The notes: generated by a model not told the origin, from the letters alone. A stretch of DNA of 64,000 bases from Thelephora terrestris (GCA_015956445.1 WIUZ02000011.1:1203501-1267500); one strand, 5' to 3'; counted from the stretch's first letter, positions 12,399 through 24,147 are shown. Program-made: numbers and translations.

Positions 12399-13632
12399 TT
12401 AAAGACCCATTCTTTCCGCCAAGGAACGGTCGATGCCTCCGCCTCCACCTCCTCCTACATTCCTACGCGCGCCACTCTCTCGGTGGCCTCCACTCCGTTG
12501 TAACCTGTTCGGGTCCCTCTCCCTAGGATCCCAATCTCGCTCCCGTTCGTTCTCCCTACCTCCAGTCCGCCCCCGGTGCCTTCCTTTATCTCTCTCGCGT
12601 TCCCTGTCTCGGGATCTGGACTCGGATCGAGACCTCGACCGTCGCCTGACCCGACGGGAGTCATGCGATTCGTCTTCATCAACCTCCATCTTCACATTGG
12701 TCTGGGGAGTCTTGCGCTCGACGGAATCTCCGTCATGCGGTCGATCGTCGTGAGATCGCGCACGTGGTCCAGGATTCTTTCGTGGGTAGGAATGAGGGTG
12801 AAGGGAGGCGGTGGTGGTAGAGGGTGACTGTGATAGTCTCGGTTTCTTGTGCGCTCTGGGACCCGTCGGTGGCGGTTTGTTACCACCACCGCTGGCCGGA
12901 GGACGCGGGGAGGCACCGTTACGCATCTTCGAAGGGGAGTGCGGGTGATAATGAGAGTTTGTGGAACGGCTATTTGACGCGTTGATGACATCGTACGCTT
13001 TATCCAGTTCATTCCTTAAATGAGCGCCGTCGCAAAGTAAGTCAAATCTGCTCAAGACGTGTAACCAGAGCGTAAACTTACGAGAGTGACGTGATCACCT
13101 GGTGAGATTCTAAATGGCTAGGGTCAACGAAGAGAACGCATCGCGGTCATGTAAGGACGCCACCTTTGAGTGCCCGCTCCAGCCTGTCAACAACCTTGCG
13201 TAACCCACGCACTTCCTCCTTCAATTTCCCCGTTTCCCCGAACTTGAGCAGCTCGTATAGTTCATCATTTTCCTCTTGCAGAAGTTTTGTTCGCTGGACG
13301 AGCGCAGTTGTTACGGTCGAGGAGCCGGTTCCGGATACGGATGTCGTGGGGCTCGACCCGGGAGCCTTGTTCGCACCGGTCAGATGAGGGAGCAAATACG
13401 ATATCAGAGCCGGAGGCAATGATATCGAGTCCGTTATGGATGGTCCCGGTTGGGTAGATAGATACTGACGGAGATGCGTTATTTCATCCTGTTTTGAACA
13501 TCTTCAGTGTCAAGCCGCGATACGATACGTAGGGGTGATGCGGAATACACGAACCGTGAGTTCGACGACCTGTGCATCTCTCTGACGCAGCAAAGTTTCG
13601 AGCTCAATCTCTCGAGTTGAAGGGACACTCAT
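12399..13632 (-). CDS. WTAP/Mum2-like coiled-coil protein with RS-rich tail
   Basis: Four exons (13632-13555, 13488-13164, 13109-13082, 13014-12399) join in phase to 348 codons. The N-terminal half is a coiled coil. LLRQRDAQVVELT and the block around LQEENDELYELLKFG, then KLKEEVRGLRKVVDRLERA, resemble the central helix of WTAP/Mum2, the adaptor of the m6A mRNA methyltransferase complex in the nucleus. The C-terminal half is disordered, with RS/RD/RE dipeptides (RRRSRSRSESRSRDRE) as in splicing-speckle proteins, ending in a Gly run. Exon 3 is only 28 nt. The family call rests on the coiled-coil pattern alone and could be wrong; another RS-domain coiled-coil factor is the alternative. It starts 302 bp from the divergent TXNDC9-like gene. 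Confidence 0.6.
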
Positions 13633-13934
13633 GGCGTGAGCTTAACAGGAAGAAGCTCCACAAAAGCCTCCGCGTCGCTCGATTCGGCCCACTGCTGTTG
13701 CGTCACAGTTGCGGAATACGCGCGTGAGTTGAGGCAATGCAGGTTGAGAAATTCACGACTCCTCAAAGTCGTCTGTAACGACAGGGGCACGCAGTGAGAC
13801 CGAGGGGATGGCGGAAAAGGTTTGAGACGGGGAAGAAGGGGTGTCGGTGACTTCGGTTCTTCCGCTCCCGCACCGGGCGTCTGCTCACCACCTTGCACGT
13901 GGTTGCCTATCGGACTTCATCGTTACGTTCGACG
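13633..13934. promoter_or_regulatory. Bidirectional promoter interval
   Basis: 302 bp between the start codons of the WTAP-like gene (minus) and the TXNDC9-like gene (plus). No TATA box stands out; the spacing suggests a shared promoter. Confidence 0.5.
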
Positions 13935-14966
13935 ATGGCTTCCAGGTGAGCATCGAGATAGTTCATTTGCGGCTGTCTTTGAACCATATTGCTAGTTCTA
14001 CCAATACGCGCTTTATTGAGTCGTTGGATTCAAAATACAAGACTACTGTTGATCGGGTTCTGGAGTCGAGGAGAGGCGATTCTGATGACGAGGACCAAGA
14101 GGCCCTCTTTGCTGAACTCGAAGCAGAGTTGGAGAACGCGGATTCTGCGTCGTTGAGAGATGGGGGTGTTAAAGAGATGCAAGCCCAGTTGCGTCGATTT
14201 TCTGGTCTTTGACCTTTCAGCCGTGTGATTGACCACGACATATGGCATAGGTTGGAAAAGGTGCAAACCATGCAACAGACTGGGTATGGTCTATACAGGG
14301 AAATCACGGACGAGAAAGAGGTTATTAGAACTAGCGCGTGAGTTTGCCCCTCATTGTGCGTTGATTCGTTCAACGGTGGCTCAAATACCCATAGCAACGA
14401 ACCCCGTTGCGTGATCCATTTCTTCCATGGAGATTTCAAGCGATGTGAAATCATGGATAAGCATCTGGCTGTGAGACCTGCCCCCCCCCTTTGAGGCGAT
14501 GTCCATTGGCTGATCGCGTGAAGATCTAGTCGCTAGCACCCAAGTACTTCTCCACAATCTTCATTCGCGTTTTTGTGGAAAACGTGCCATGGTTAGTGCA
14601 GAGGCTAGATATACGTGTCTTGCCCTGTGTCATGTGCTTCGTGGGTGGTGTATCGACAGACAAGTAAGTCGGTCCGCTATGAACAATCCACGTGGGATCT
14701 GATCCAGGCCTTCCAGAATTGTCGGCTTCGAAGCGCTCGGAAACACCGATGAGTTCCAAACTGCGACTCTGGAGTTACGCCTTAAACAGAATGGTAGGTG
14801 AATACCGCCGGTAGGAGGCTCCTTCCACTGAAAGGCGAACCTAGGCTCCCTGGCCACGCCTCCGAAGCCGAACACCTCACAAACCTACACAACCGCTACA
14901 ACCCGAACTCAAACGCGTTTGCGTGGTCAAAGAGGGGGTGACGATGATTCGGACTTGGACCTATGA
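13935..14966 (+). CDS. Phosducin-like / TXNDC9-like thioredoxin-fold protein
   Basis: Cytosolic phosducin-like proteins of this class bind the CCT chaperonin and help fold tubulin and actin. Seven exons (13935-13945, 13996-14187, 14251-14337, 14395-14470, 14530-14663, 14717-14793, 14845-14966) keep phase to 232 codons. The order matches the family: acidic helix (EALFAELEAELENAD), YREITDEKEVI, VIHFFHGDFKRCEIMDKHLA, VENVPWLVQRLDIRVLPCV, VGFEALGNTDEF, and the acidic end DDDSDLDL. The classical CxxC is replaced by FKRC, as usual here, so it is not a redox thioredoxin. The first exon has only 11 coding nucleotides (MAS plus two bases), which hides the true start from simple ORF calling. The last acceptor (CTAG at 14841-14844) was chosen by phase. 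Confidence 0.88.
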
Positions 14967-15107
14967 TTGAGTTTCTGACGCGTGACCTCTCCGATCCGAT
15001 CCCTTTCCCTTCCCGGGATCATGTTCGTCCCGTTCAACTTCTTATAACGCCACCTCGTCGCTACCCTCCTCTTGTTCTATCACTTTTGTCCTCTGTGCGA
15101 CTGCCAA

Positions 15108-17433
15108 ATGCCGAAGCGTGCTCTTTCCAGAACGTCGATTCCTGCCAGCAGTTTCTCTCCTGTCGAGAATGTTCGTAAGAGGCAGCGACAGGGGGAGACA
15201 AATGACCCTACTTCTCTGTTCAACCCCAACTACATTGCGAGTGCCGAGGATGCGATCCGTCTCGATGCGGACCCACCCCTACAGAAGTTGCTGAAAGCTG
15301 CGTCTGCGAGCGTTAAGACTGTCGAGGGAACTGATGCCGTCGTTCATTGGATGCGGATGGCAGACTTAAGGGGTACGTGGCACTTTGAAACAGCTTGTCT
15401 AAGTCTCCGGCTAATGCAGGATGGTAGTTGTCGATAACCGTGCACTTTCGCAGGCTTCGAAGCGGGCGCGAGAGGTTGACGTCCCCTTGATTGTATTGTT
15501 TGTGATTAGCCCGCAAGATTACGTCGCACACGATCGCGGTCCGAGGAAGATCGACTTCGTGTTGCGAAATTTGAAGGCGATAAAGGCAGGTGCAAACGAG
15601 GGGGTGTTTGTATCACTGCGTTCTCATCCAGGTTCCTCACGCAGCGTTCGCTCAAAGAATTGAACATCCCTCTGTATGTCACTACGCACTCGCCACGCCG
15701 CACCTTACCCACTGGCGTCATCAATATTCTCAAACAATGGAACGTCAAAGAGATATACGCCAACGTCGAGTACGAAGTCGACGAACTTCGTCGGGACATC
15801 AAGATACTGGAGTTGGCCAAGCAGGAGGATATCAAGTGCACTCTCGTCCACGACAAGTTGTTGGTTGAGCCGGGAACCCTCTTCACCCAGCAAGGAAAGC
15901 CATTTTCTGTGAGTGCAATTGCGAGGACGATTAACCCCTGTTGACTGACGTCGGTGAGATAATCCAGGTCTTCTCGCCATTCCATCGGAGGTGGATTGAG
16001 GCACTGAATAAGAACCTCCATTGGATTGCGGAGGCACCAATGCCAACTCCGAATGACTGCGAAATACATTCCCACTCATCCTATGCTGACCTCTTCAACC
16101 AGGAGGTCCCTGATGAAGTCGAAGGTTTTCAGTGCGAGGACAGGGAGAAAATGAAGGTTATCTGGCCTGAGGGTCACAGTGCCGCGACCGGGGTACGTTG
16201 TGAAGAGCGTCGTACATTCTACGAGCTGATTCACAATGGTATAGATGCTGGAGCGGTTCTTGCGCACTAAATCGAGGGCTTCACAGTTAGGCGCCGCCAA
16301 TCCCCTGGAAGAGGGGGCTGAATCGTCCGCGAAGGCTTCTCGTGCATTGGCATACAAGGACAAGCGTGATCAAGCTGACAGAGATACAACCTCTCGTCTC
16401 AGGTGAGTTTATATTGGGTCTCAACATGCACGGTGGATTAATGACAGCCCCATTCAAGCCCTTACCTTTCTGCAGGAGTGATTTCCTGTCGAGAGGTAGT
16501 TCGTGCTGCCATGGACTTGTTGAAGATAAAGGGCGTCGAATCTTCTCGTGATACAGGTGTTGGGATGTGGGTACAAGAATTGGGTGAGCGGTCAATCTTA
16601 TGTTCATCGTATATCCCCCAACTTATGATGCGCAGCATGGAGGGACTTCTACACTCACGTCATGTGTGCATGGCCACGAGTGTCGATGGGCAGGCCATAC
16701 CAGGAAAAGTTCGCTGACGTCAAATGGGAGGTAAACGAAGTACACTTCAATGCGTGGAAGGAGGGAAAAACTGGAGTACCAATCGTTGATGCTGCAATGA
16801 GGCAGCTGAATACTATGGGTGAGCTTCTATCAGCTGGGTATTTCATCCTAGATCATTGAGCTCGAGCGACGTGGCGTCTAGGTTGGATGCACAACCGTTC
16901 GAGGATGATCGTCGCCATGTATCTGACGAAGGACCTCATGCTGGATTGGCGCCTGGGTGAACGGGTTTGTAATGTTCTTCGTCTTGTGTTCCAATCGTTC
17001 ACGAGGGTATTCGTGCAGTACTTCTCAAAGGCGCTCATCGACGCTGACCTTGCCTCCAACAACGGTGGTTGGCAATGGAGCGCGGGAACCGGGACGGATC
17101 CGCAACCGTATTTCAGGATATTCAATCCTTACAATCAAAGCGAAAAGGTTTGTTTGCATGCTGCGTTACACAGGGAACATTGCCCTGACAATAAGACCAG
17201 GCCGATCCAACTGGAAATTACATTCGGGAGTTCGTTCCTGAGCTTGGAGGTCTGCGCGGTCCAGGTGGGTGGGGGATAAAAGAGATTTGTGTGTCGATAC
17301 TTATCATCATCTAGATCTTCACAAACCCTCTGCAAAGGTCGCGCAGAAACTAGGGTACCCGTTACCTCTGGTCGATCATTCCGAGGCGAGGAATAGGGCC
17401 CTGAGACGGTACAAAAATCCTGGGACAGAGTGA
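15108..17433 (+). CDS. PHR1: Deoxyribodipyrimidine (CPD) photolyase
   Basis: Light-driven repair of cyclobutane pyrimidine dimers using FADH-. Eleven exons (15108-15372, 15428-15585, 15645-15908, 15968-16192, 16245-16402, 16459-16583, 16636-16818, 16882-16964, 17019-17147, 17201-17264, 17315-17433) keep phase to 590 codons. A basic N-terminal lead precedes the antenna domain ([13 protein letters not shown]). The FAD domain shows [59 protein letters not shown] and [13 protein letters not shown], which are the FAD- and dimer-contacting blocks of class I CPD photolyases. The first residues could direct it to nucleus or mitochondrion. Intron 2 appears to use a GC donor (AAG|GCAGGT). A damaged second copy lies at 20714-22087. 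Confidence 0.93.
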
Positions 17434-18428
17434 AGCTGTAACCGCTGGGAGGGAACTAGGGGAAGTGGCAAGAGCGTTTGGATGATCTATCAAGTTCCAC
17501 GCTCGTATATGCTATGCATCCATATGCAAGGTTTAGGTTTAGGTTTGCAAACGGCATCTCTTATGACCCTCAATACTTGAGCTTAGAATAGTGCATATCA
17601 AAGCCATGGGAAGAGTTGGAGAGCCAGTAGTTTGTCTGCTACCGTTTTTTCTGTTGTTACCGCTGTTGTTTGTCCCCCAGGACTTCGGAGACAAGAAGCC
17701 AAATAGGTCATTCTCTGTGCACCCCAAGCCCCGGACAGTCCCGGTTGACATCAGAGCAAAATGATCACTGATGAGTTCGGCCTTCATCTGCGTTCGCGCT
17801 GTTGTAGCTGCCCGGGAAGGGTCTCCAATCTAGCCCCGATCGTAAACCATGACGACCTTGATCGTCTTGGCTCGAGGGGCCTCTCCAGTTACAGCAGGAA
17901 GTTCTCGATCTGCTGAAAATCACTCGGGTGAGTGAGCCGGACCGGGGGAAGGGAGGAGCCTGGAACGCGGGTTGGATACAGACGGATCTTTGCATCCAAT
18001 AATCTGTGGTGAGGGTTGTTCGAACGCTCTCGTCACTTCCCGAATGGGTCAACACCATAATCGAGGCATCTGCGCGTCATTGTAAAACGAGGGCAGAGCC
18101 GAGGAGAATCATAATCACCGGTCATTAGAGTTGGTCAGCACGGTATCATTCAACATGGTAACCGATGGATGATGCAATGTCTAGTTGATGTTCGAGCACA
18201 TGGGTTTCGATGTATACAAGGTCCCGATCCCGTTTGCTGGAACGGTGCACGCCAGAGTCCAGATCATTTCAACCCCGACACGCTCAAAGAACCTATGGGG
18301 TCCATTGTAAGTGATCGACAAAGGGCCTGGATTAACCATAACCCGCACCAGCGAGTTCCAGTCTCATTGGCTAAAATCTTCATCGCCATCCCTCCGTACC
18401 TCATCATCTTCCCTCATACTCCTGACAG
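17434..18428. other. Spacer between photolyase and F-box gene 1
   Basis: No gene. The right half (from about 17925) is shared with the unit 2 spacer. A short GGTTTAGGTTTAGG stretch near 17530 is only two to three units and is not a telomere. Confidence 0.5.
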
Positions 18429-20003
18429 TCACCCATCGGGAGTTAACTCGAGAACGAATTCTTCGACCAAGTCCTTTATCCTCTCCATCACAGACGGACA
18501 GATATCGACTGACTCCCCAGTGATCCTGAGGGAAACTGCCTGACCACCAGAAGTTTGATGGATGAGATAGGGGATCAGAGGGCGCCAGTCGTTTACGACC
18601 GTGTCATGCAGGTGCAGGTATCGCAGTGATGGAAGAAGTTTTGTGTTGGCATGTGATCCACACGGATCTGGCTGCAGAAATCCATCCGACAATGGCACAT
18701 CGATGAGATGCAGCCTTCGAATATTTGGCATTGCGGCAACGGCTTCCTTTATGACATCTAAATTACCGGCACCCCACAAAGATACCACGTACTCTCCAGG
18801 GATGTGTGCAACGACATCGGTGAATAGTTTTTCGAATGCCTGGGGATTGAGGTCGTCGCCCAGCGTCAACGCGAACGTCAAGAACGGGGATCCTCCCATT
18901 GGTGAGAGGGTCGGGCCATTGGTGTCGCCTGCGACGGCAGCATTGATGAAGGCAAAGCCGAAATAGAACTCGACAGAAATGTCCAGTTGATTCTGGAACC
19001 GGCCGTCACGTAGGAGGCAGTCTCGAAGGTATGGCCCAAAAGTTCTTGAGACCTCGTCTGACGTGCAGTTGAATAGGTTCATGCTAATAATGTCCATGGC
19101 TGACGGATGGTCCAATCGACGCAGTAACCGGAGGATAGGGTGAAAATCCCCGAACATTGTGATATTCTTCAGGTGACGGAGCGGTACCAGTGATTTAGAC
19201 CCATCACCGCTGTCGCGTGGAATTATGGGATCGGCAAGTTCGAGGGCTCGGAGCTGAGGATTTGACGCGAGGACAGAGAGCAATTGGGATGTGGTGGGAG
19301 TGGATGAGGAACTCCCGCTTATGAGGGAGAGGGAGGTGAGAGCAGTGGTGTGTGACCTGAGATGGTTCCAAGTCAGACTGTTCATCGTTACCGAAAGGCA
19401 GAGATGTCGCAACTTTGGGAAGTGATAGTGGGCGAAGAAATCCGAGGCATCCAAACCAGGGCTCCTCAAAATCACAGACTCAATACTGCTGTTTCGAACC
19501 TCTTTGTCGTTGGGGGTCAATGAGGCAATGACGGAGCAGTGAAGAGTTCGACGGCCTTCGATATGAACGGATCTTATGGAGTTTGATGCGACGCGATCTT
19601 GGAGGGCACTTTTTAGGGATTCGTCGAGAGGGGCGCCATCTATGTGACCCTTGTCATACGTTAACGCAAGGTCGACGGGAGCGTTCACTCCAGACCGTTG
19701 ATACCGCCGCGACCACTGATAAACAGTGTTTCCCCAGAAGTTCCAAAGCTCTGGAGTCTTCGAGGCGACCTCAAACCAATGGTGACAGACGAGGAGGAAG
19801 TTGTAGGATCCATTTTGTATCCCTCCAAAGTCGCCATCGGGGATGATGTTCCAGCGAAAGATATCACCCAGGATCTCTGGCGGCATTCGCGATATGTTCA
19901 ACAATGAATTTCTGGTGCGCTTGAGTTGGATAACGTCTCCTGCGCCTCCTTCGATTTGTCTCTCTAAAGATAGTATGGAACTGATGTTCGTCTCTGTGTC
20001 CAT
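18429..20003 (-). CDS. F-box protein 1
   Basis: 524 codons in one exon. A short coiled coil (residues 5-35) is followed by the F-box core MPPEILGDIFRWNII at about 40-55 and by FLLVCHHWFEVASKTPELW. The rest is a leucine-rich, irregular solenoid (LRHLCLSV, LTSLSLISG, LRALELAD) expected to select substrates for an SCF ubiquitin ligase. A GT-AG intron just upstream, with no Met in the preceding exon, suggests a spliced 5' leader. It is close in sequence to F-box proteins 2 and 3, which marks recent local duplication. The substrate is unknown. The frame is complete with no visible damage. Confidence 0.85.
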   Translation of the reverse strand: MDTETNISSILSLERQIEGGAGDVIQLKRTRNSLLNISRMPPEILGDIFRWNIIPDGDFGGIQNGSYNFLLVCHHWFEVASKTPELWNFWGNTVYQWSRRYQRSGVNAPVDLALTYDKGHIDGAPLDESLKSALQDRVASNSIRSVHIEGRRTLHCSVIASLTPNDKEVRNSSIESVILRSPGLDASDFFAHYHFPKLRHLCLSVTMNSLTWNHLRSHTTALTSLSLISGSSSSTPTTSQLLSVLASNPQLRALELADPIIPRDSGDGSKSLVPLRHLKNITMFGDFHPILRLLRRLDHPSAMDIISMNLFNCTSDEVSRTFGPYLRDCLLRDGRFQNQLDISVEFYFGFAFINAAVAGDTNGPTLSPMGGSPFLTFALTLGDDLNPQAFEKLFTDVVAHIPGEYVVSLWGAGNLDVIKEAVAAMPNIRRLHLIDVPLSDGFLQPDPCGSHANTKLLPSLRYLHLHDTVVNDWRPLIPYLIHQTSGGQAVSLRITGESVDICPSVMERIKDLVEEFVLELTPDG

Positions 20004-20713
20004 AGTACTTGGATCCGATCCATGTCAGCCATCGGGCAATGCATCGATATGCCAAACTCACGTTGAAGCTAGTACGCGCTGGTGCGTTGGCGGGCGCAGG
20101 GAATCGTTATCGTGGTCACAGAGTAGTAATGGTATAGCGACCGCGTCCCGTTGAGATGGTGAAAGGCGGAAGGATCAGCGGTGGAGGAAGTGGGTGAGAG
20201 CCACGCCCGTCGCCGTGATCGATCCTTCCGCTGCGGGCAACCACCCACAGGAAACCTTCATGGCGTCCCCCTGTTCCAGTCTTTATCCCACCAGGGTTTT
20301 CTGCACGAGAACTGGCTGGCCACGGCTCTCGGGAGGAGTGGTCGGCTCGTGTTTCGATTTTCTCCGCCGTCACGTGGGGTATGGATTGCAATCGAGGTCA
20401 CTGCACCTCGTTCAAGGGGCTCGACACAGGATCGCTTCACTCAGGGTTTCTCCACGGCCCGGGGGGCGTTTCTCGCTGAGAGGTTCGATGGGTGCCGTTT
20501 GTTCTTGTTGCTGCCGTGGTAATGTCGTGGTTCGCCTCGGTCGCGTCGAGTCTGATCTGTTCCGACCACCTCTGCTTCTCTCAACGGATGCTAGGCACCT
20601 TCTCCTGCAGCGAGAGAGCACACCGACGGTTCGTCCCGTTCAACCTCTAATACCGCCACCTCGTCGCTACCCTCCTCTTGTTCTATCACTTTTGTCCTCT
20701 GTGCGACTGCCAA
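20004..20713. other. F-box 1 upstream region with a membrane-gene relic
   Basis: On the plus strand, 20264-20400 matches 28544-28690 (beginning ATGGCGTCCCCC), the start of the truncated relative of the 25 kb membrane-protein gene, but here in shifted frames. The remainder leads into duplication unit 2. No intact gene is seen. Confidence 0.5.
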
Positions 20714-22087
20714 ATGCCGAAGCGTGCAATTTCCAGAACGTCGATTCCTGTCGGCGGTTTCTCTCCTGTCGAGCATGTTCGTAAGAGGCAGCGACAGGGG
20801 GAGACAAATCATCCTACTTCTTTGTTCAACCCCAACTACATTGCGAGTGCCGAGGATGCGACCCGTGTCGATGCGGACTCACCCCTACAGAAGTTGCTGA
20901 AAGAAGCGCCCGCGAGCCTTAAGCTGTTGAGGGAACTGATGCCGTCGTTCATTGGATGCAGATGGCAGACTTAAGGAGTACGTGGCACTTTGAAACAGCT
21001 TGACCAAGTCTCCGGCTAACGTAGGATGGTAGTTGTGGATAAACGTGCGCTTTCGCAGGCCTCGAAGCGGGCGCGAGAGGTTGACGTTCCCTTGGTTTTA
21101 TTGTTTGTGATCAACCCACAGGATTACGCCGCATACGATCGTGGTCCTAGGAGGATAGACTTCGTGTTGCGAAATTTGAAATCGATAAAAGCAGGTGCAA
21201 ATGAGCGGGTGTTTGCACCATTGCGTTCTTACCCAGGTTCCTCACACAATGTTCGCTCAAAGAGTTGTACATCGCTCTGTAATATGCTACTACGCACTCG
21301 CCGCGCCGCACCCTACCCACTGGCATCATCAATATTCTCAAACAAGGGAACGTCAAGGGGATATATGCCAACATCGAGTACGAAGTCGACAAACTTCGTC
21401 GGGACATCAAGATACTGGAGTTGGCCAAGCAGGAGGATATCAAGTGCACTCTCGTCCACGACAAGTTGTTGGTTGAGCCGGGAACCCTCTCCACCCAGCA
21501 AGCAAAACCATTCTCCGTGAGTGCGATTGCGAGGACAGTTAACCCCTGGTGACTGACGTCGGTGAGAGAATTCAGGTCTTCTCGTCGTTCCATCGGAGGT
21601 GGATTGAAGCATTGAATAAGAACCTCCATTGGATTGCGGAGGCACCGGTGCCAACTCCGAATGACTGCAGAATACATTCCCACTCATCCTAGCATCGGGA
21701 AATTTACTTATGTGCTGATCGTGCTGTATGCTTAATTGTGCTGAAAATGTAATAAAATCAGTGCTAAAATGTGCTTGATGTGCTTTACGTGCTAAAACCC
21801 GCTTAACGTGCTGGTTTCAGCATAATCAGCACATTTGTAAATTTCCTGATGCTATGCTGACTTTTTCAACCAGGAGCTCCCTGATGAAGTCAAAGGTTTT
21901 CAGTGTTTCAGTGCGAGGACAGGGAGAAAATGAAGGTTATCTGACCTGAGGGTCACAGTGCCGCGACCGAGGTAGGTTGTGAAGAACGTCGTACATTCTA
22001 CGAGCTGATTCACAATTGTAGAGATGCTGGAGCGGTTCTTGCGCGCGAAATCGAGGGCTTCACAGTTAGGCGCTGCAAACCCCCTGG
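20714..22087 (+). pseudogene. Truncated photolyase pseudogene
   Basis: Close copy of the photolyase 5' half: same start (MPKRAISRTSIP), same introns, antenna domain and the KPFS/VFS junction. It is broken in several ways. A one-base loss in exon 1 (AAGCTGTTGAG against AAGACTGTCGAG at about 15315) shifts the frame before WMRM. A MITE sits in exon 4. Everything after [11 protein letters not shown], the whole FAD-binding half, is gone. It cannot make an active enzyme. High similarity to the intact gene indicates a young duplication. Confidence 0.9.
21692..21853. mobile_element. 162 bp MITE with TA target duplication
   Basis: The ends GCATCGGGAAATTTACTTAT and, reverse-complemented, GCATCAGGAAATTTACAAAT match over about 28 bp, with TA on both sides (21690-21691, 21854-21855). 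The intact photolyase (exon 4, around 16080) shows the empty site CATCCTATGCTGACC. The target TA suggests mobilisation by a Tc1/mariner-type transposase. The interior repeats GTGCT about eight times at roughly 10-20 bp spacing. There is no coding capacity. Confidence 0.9.
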
Positions 22088-22560
22088 TGAGTGAACCGGA
22101 TTGGGGGAAGGGAGGAGCCTGGAACGCGGGTTGGATACAGACGGATCTTTGCATCCAATAATCTGTGGTGAGGTTTGTTCGGACGCTCTCGTCACTTCCC
22201 GAATGGGTCAACACCATAATCGAAGCATTTGCATCGCGTCATTGCAAAACGAGGGCAGAGCCGAGGAGAATCATAACCATCGGTCATTAGAGTTGGTCAG
22301 CACGGTATCATTCAACGCGGTATGAACTGCCGATGGACAGTGTCTAGCTGATGTTAGAGCGCATGGGTTTCGATGTATACAAGGTCCCGATCGTGCACGC
22401 CCGAGTCGGACCGTTTCAAACCCGACACGCTCCAAGAACCTATGGGGTCCATTGTAAGCGATCGGCGGAGGGCCTGTGTTAACCATAACCCTTACCAGAG
22501 AGTTCCAGTCTCATTGGCCAAAATCTTCATCGCCATCCCTCCGTACTTCATCACCTTCCT

Positions 22561-24147
22561 TCATACGTCTGACAGACACTCATCGGGAGTTGACTCGAGA
22601 ACGAGTTCTTCGACCAAGTCCTTTATCCTCTCTATCACAGACGGACAGATATCAACTGTCTCCCCAGTAATCCTGAGGGAAACTGCCTGACCACCAGAAG
22701 TTTGATGGATGAGATAGGGGATCAGAGGGCGCCAGTCGTTTGCGACCGGGTCATGCAGGTGCAGGTATCGCAGTGATGGGAGAAGTCTTGTGTTGGCATG
22801 TGATCCACACGGATCTGGCTGCAGGAATCCGTCCGACAATGGCACACCGACGAGATGTAGCCTTCGAATATTCGGCATTGCGGCAACGGCTTCCTTTATG
22901 ACATCTAAATTACTGGTACCCTTCAAAGACACCACGTACTCTCCAGGGATGTGTGCAACGACGTTGGCGAATAGCTTTTCGAATGCCTGGGGAGTGAGGT
23001 CATCGCGGGCAATCAACCCGAACGTCAAGAACGGGGGTCTTCCCATTGGTGAGAGGGTCAGGCCATTGGTGTCGCCTGCGACGGCAGCATTGATGTGGGC
23101 GTGGCGGGAATAGAGCTCGACAGAAATCTTCAGTTGATTATGGAACCGGCCGTCACGTAGGAGGCAGTCTCGCAGGAATGGCCCAAAAGTTCTTGAGACC
23201 TCTTCTGACGTGCAGTTGAATAAGCTCATACGATTAACATCCATCGCCGACGGATGATCCAATCGACGCAGTAGCCGGAAGACAGGATGAAAATCCCCGA
23301 GCATTGTGATATTCTTCAGGTGACGGAGCGGTACCAGTGATTTAGACCCATCACCGCTGTCGTGGGGAATTAGATAGGCAAGTTCGAGGGCTCGGAGCTG
23401 AGGATTTGACGCGAGGACAGAGAGCAATTGGGATGTGGTGGGAGTGGATGAGGAATTCCCGCTTACGAGGAAGAGGGAGGTGAGAGCAGTGGTGTGCGAC
23501 GCGAGGTGATCCCAGGTCAAATCATTCACCCTCGCCGAAAGGCTAAGATGTCGCAACTTTGGGAAGTGATTGTGGGCGAAGAAATCCGAGGCATCCAAAC
23601 GAGGGTTCGTCAACATCACCGACTCGATACTGCTGTATCGAACCTCTTTGTCTTTGGGGGTCAATGAGGAGATGACGGAGCGGTGAAGAGTTCCACAGCC
23701 TTGGATATGAATGGATCGTATGGAGTTTGATGCGACGCGATCTTGGAGGGCAATTTGTAAGGGCCCATCGAGAGGGGCGTCATCTATGTGAGGCTTGTCA
23801 TACGTTAGCGCAAGGTCGACGGGAGCGTTCACTCCAGATCGTTGATACCGCCGTGACCACTGATAGATAGTGTTTCCCCAGAAACTCCAAAGCTCTGGAG
23901 TCTTCGAGGCGACCTCGAACCAATGGTGACAGACGAGGAGGAAGTTGTAGGACCCATTTTGTATCCCTTTAAAGTCGCCAGTGGGGATGATGTTCCAACG
24001 AAAGACATCACCCAGGATCTCGGGCGGCATTCGCGATATGTTCAGCAACGAATTTCTGGCGCGTTTGAGTTGAATGACGTCTCCTGCGCCTTCTTCGATC
24101 TGTTTCTCCAAGGCCAGTATGGAACTGATGTTTGTCTCTGGGCCCAT
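22561..24147 (-). CDS. F-box protein 2
   Basis: About 528 codons in one exon, starting MGPETNISSILALEKQ. The same architecture as F-box protein 1: coiled coil, F-box core MPPEILGDVFRWNII, CHHWFEVASKTPELW, then leucine-rich repeats. Compared with protein 1 it differs by scattered substitutions and small indels (one residue shorter at the ALELAYLIPHD block), and it extends further at the C-terminus (ECLSDV). It belongs to duplication unit 2 and remains open, although its photolyase neighbour is dead. Confidence 0.85.
   Translation of the reverse strand: MGPETNISSILALEKQIEEGAGDVIQLKRARNSLLNISRMPPEILGDVFRWNIIPTGDFKGIQNGSYNFLLVCHHWFEVASKTPELWSFWGNTIYQWSRRYQRSGVNAPVDLALTYDKPHIDDAPLDGPLQIALQDRVASNSIRSIHIQGCGTLHRSVISSLTPKDKEVRYSSIESVMLTNPRLDASDFFAHNHFPKLRHLSLSARVNDLTWDHLASHTTALTSLFLVSGNSSSTPTTSQLLSVLASNPQLRALELAYLIPHDSGDGSKSLVPLRHLKNITMLGDFHPVFRLLRRLDHPSAMDVNRMSLFNCTSEEVSRTFGPFLRDCLLRDGRFHNQLKISVELYSRHAHINAAVAGDTNGLTLSPMGRPPFLTFGLIARDDLTPQAFEKLFANVVAHIPGEYVVSLKGTSNLDVIKEAVAAMPNIRRLHLVGVPLSDGFLQPDPCGSHANTRLLPSLRYLHLHDPVANDWRPLIPYLIHQTSGGQAVSLRITGETVDICPSVIERIKDLVEELVLESTPDECLSDV

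Larger units (their letters stand above)
15023..20160. repeat. Duplication unit 1 (photolyase + F-box)
   Basis: This block, starting in the photolyase 5' flank and ending upstream of F-box gene 1, is matched in order and orientation by 20630-24300. The matching includes non-coding spacer, for example around 17930-18010 against 22090-22160. Unit 1 keeps the full photolyase. Confidence 0.8.

Noticed and set aside
17525-17545. Telomere-like GGTTTAGG units
   Set aside because: Only two to three units inside a duplicated spacer, which fits chance.
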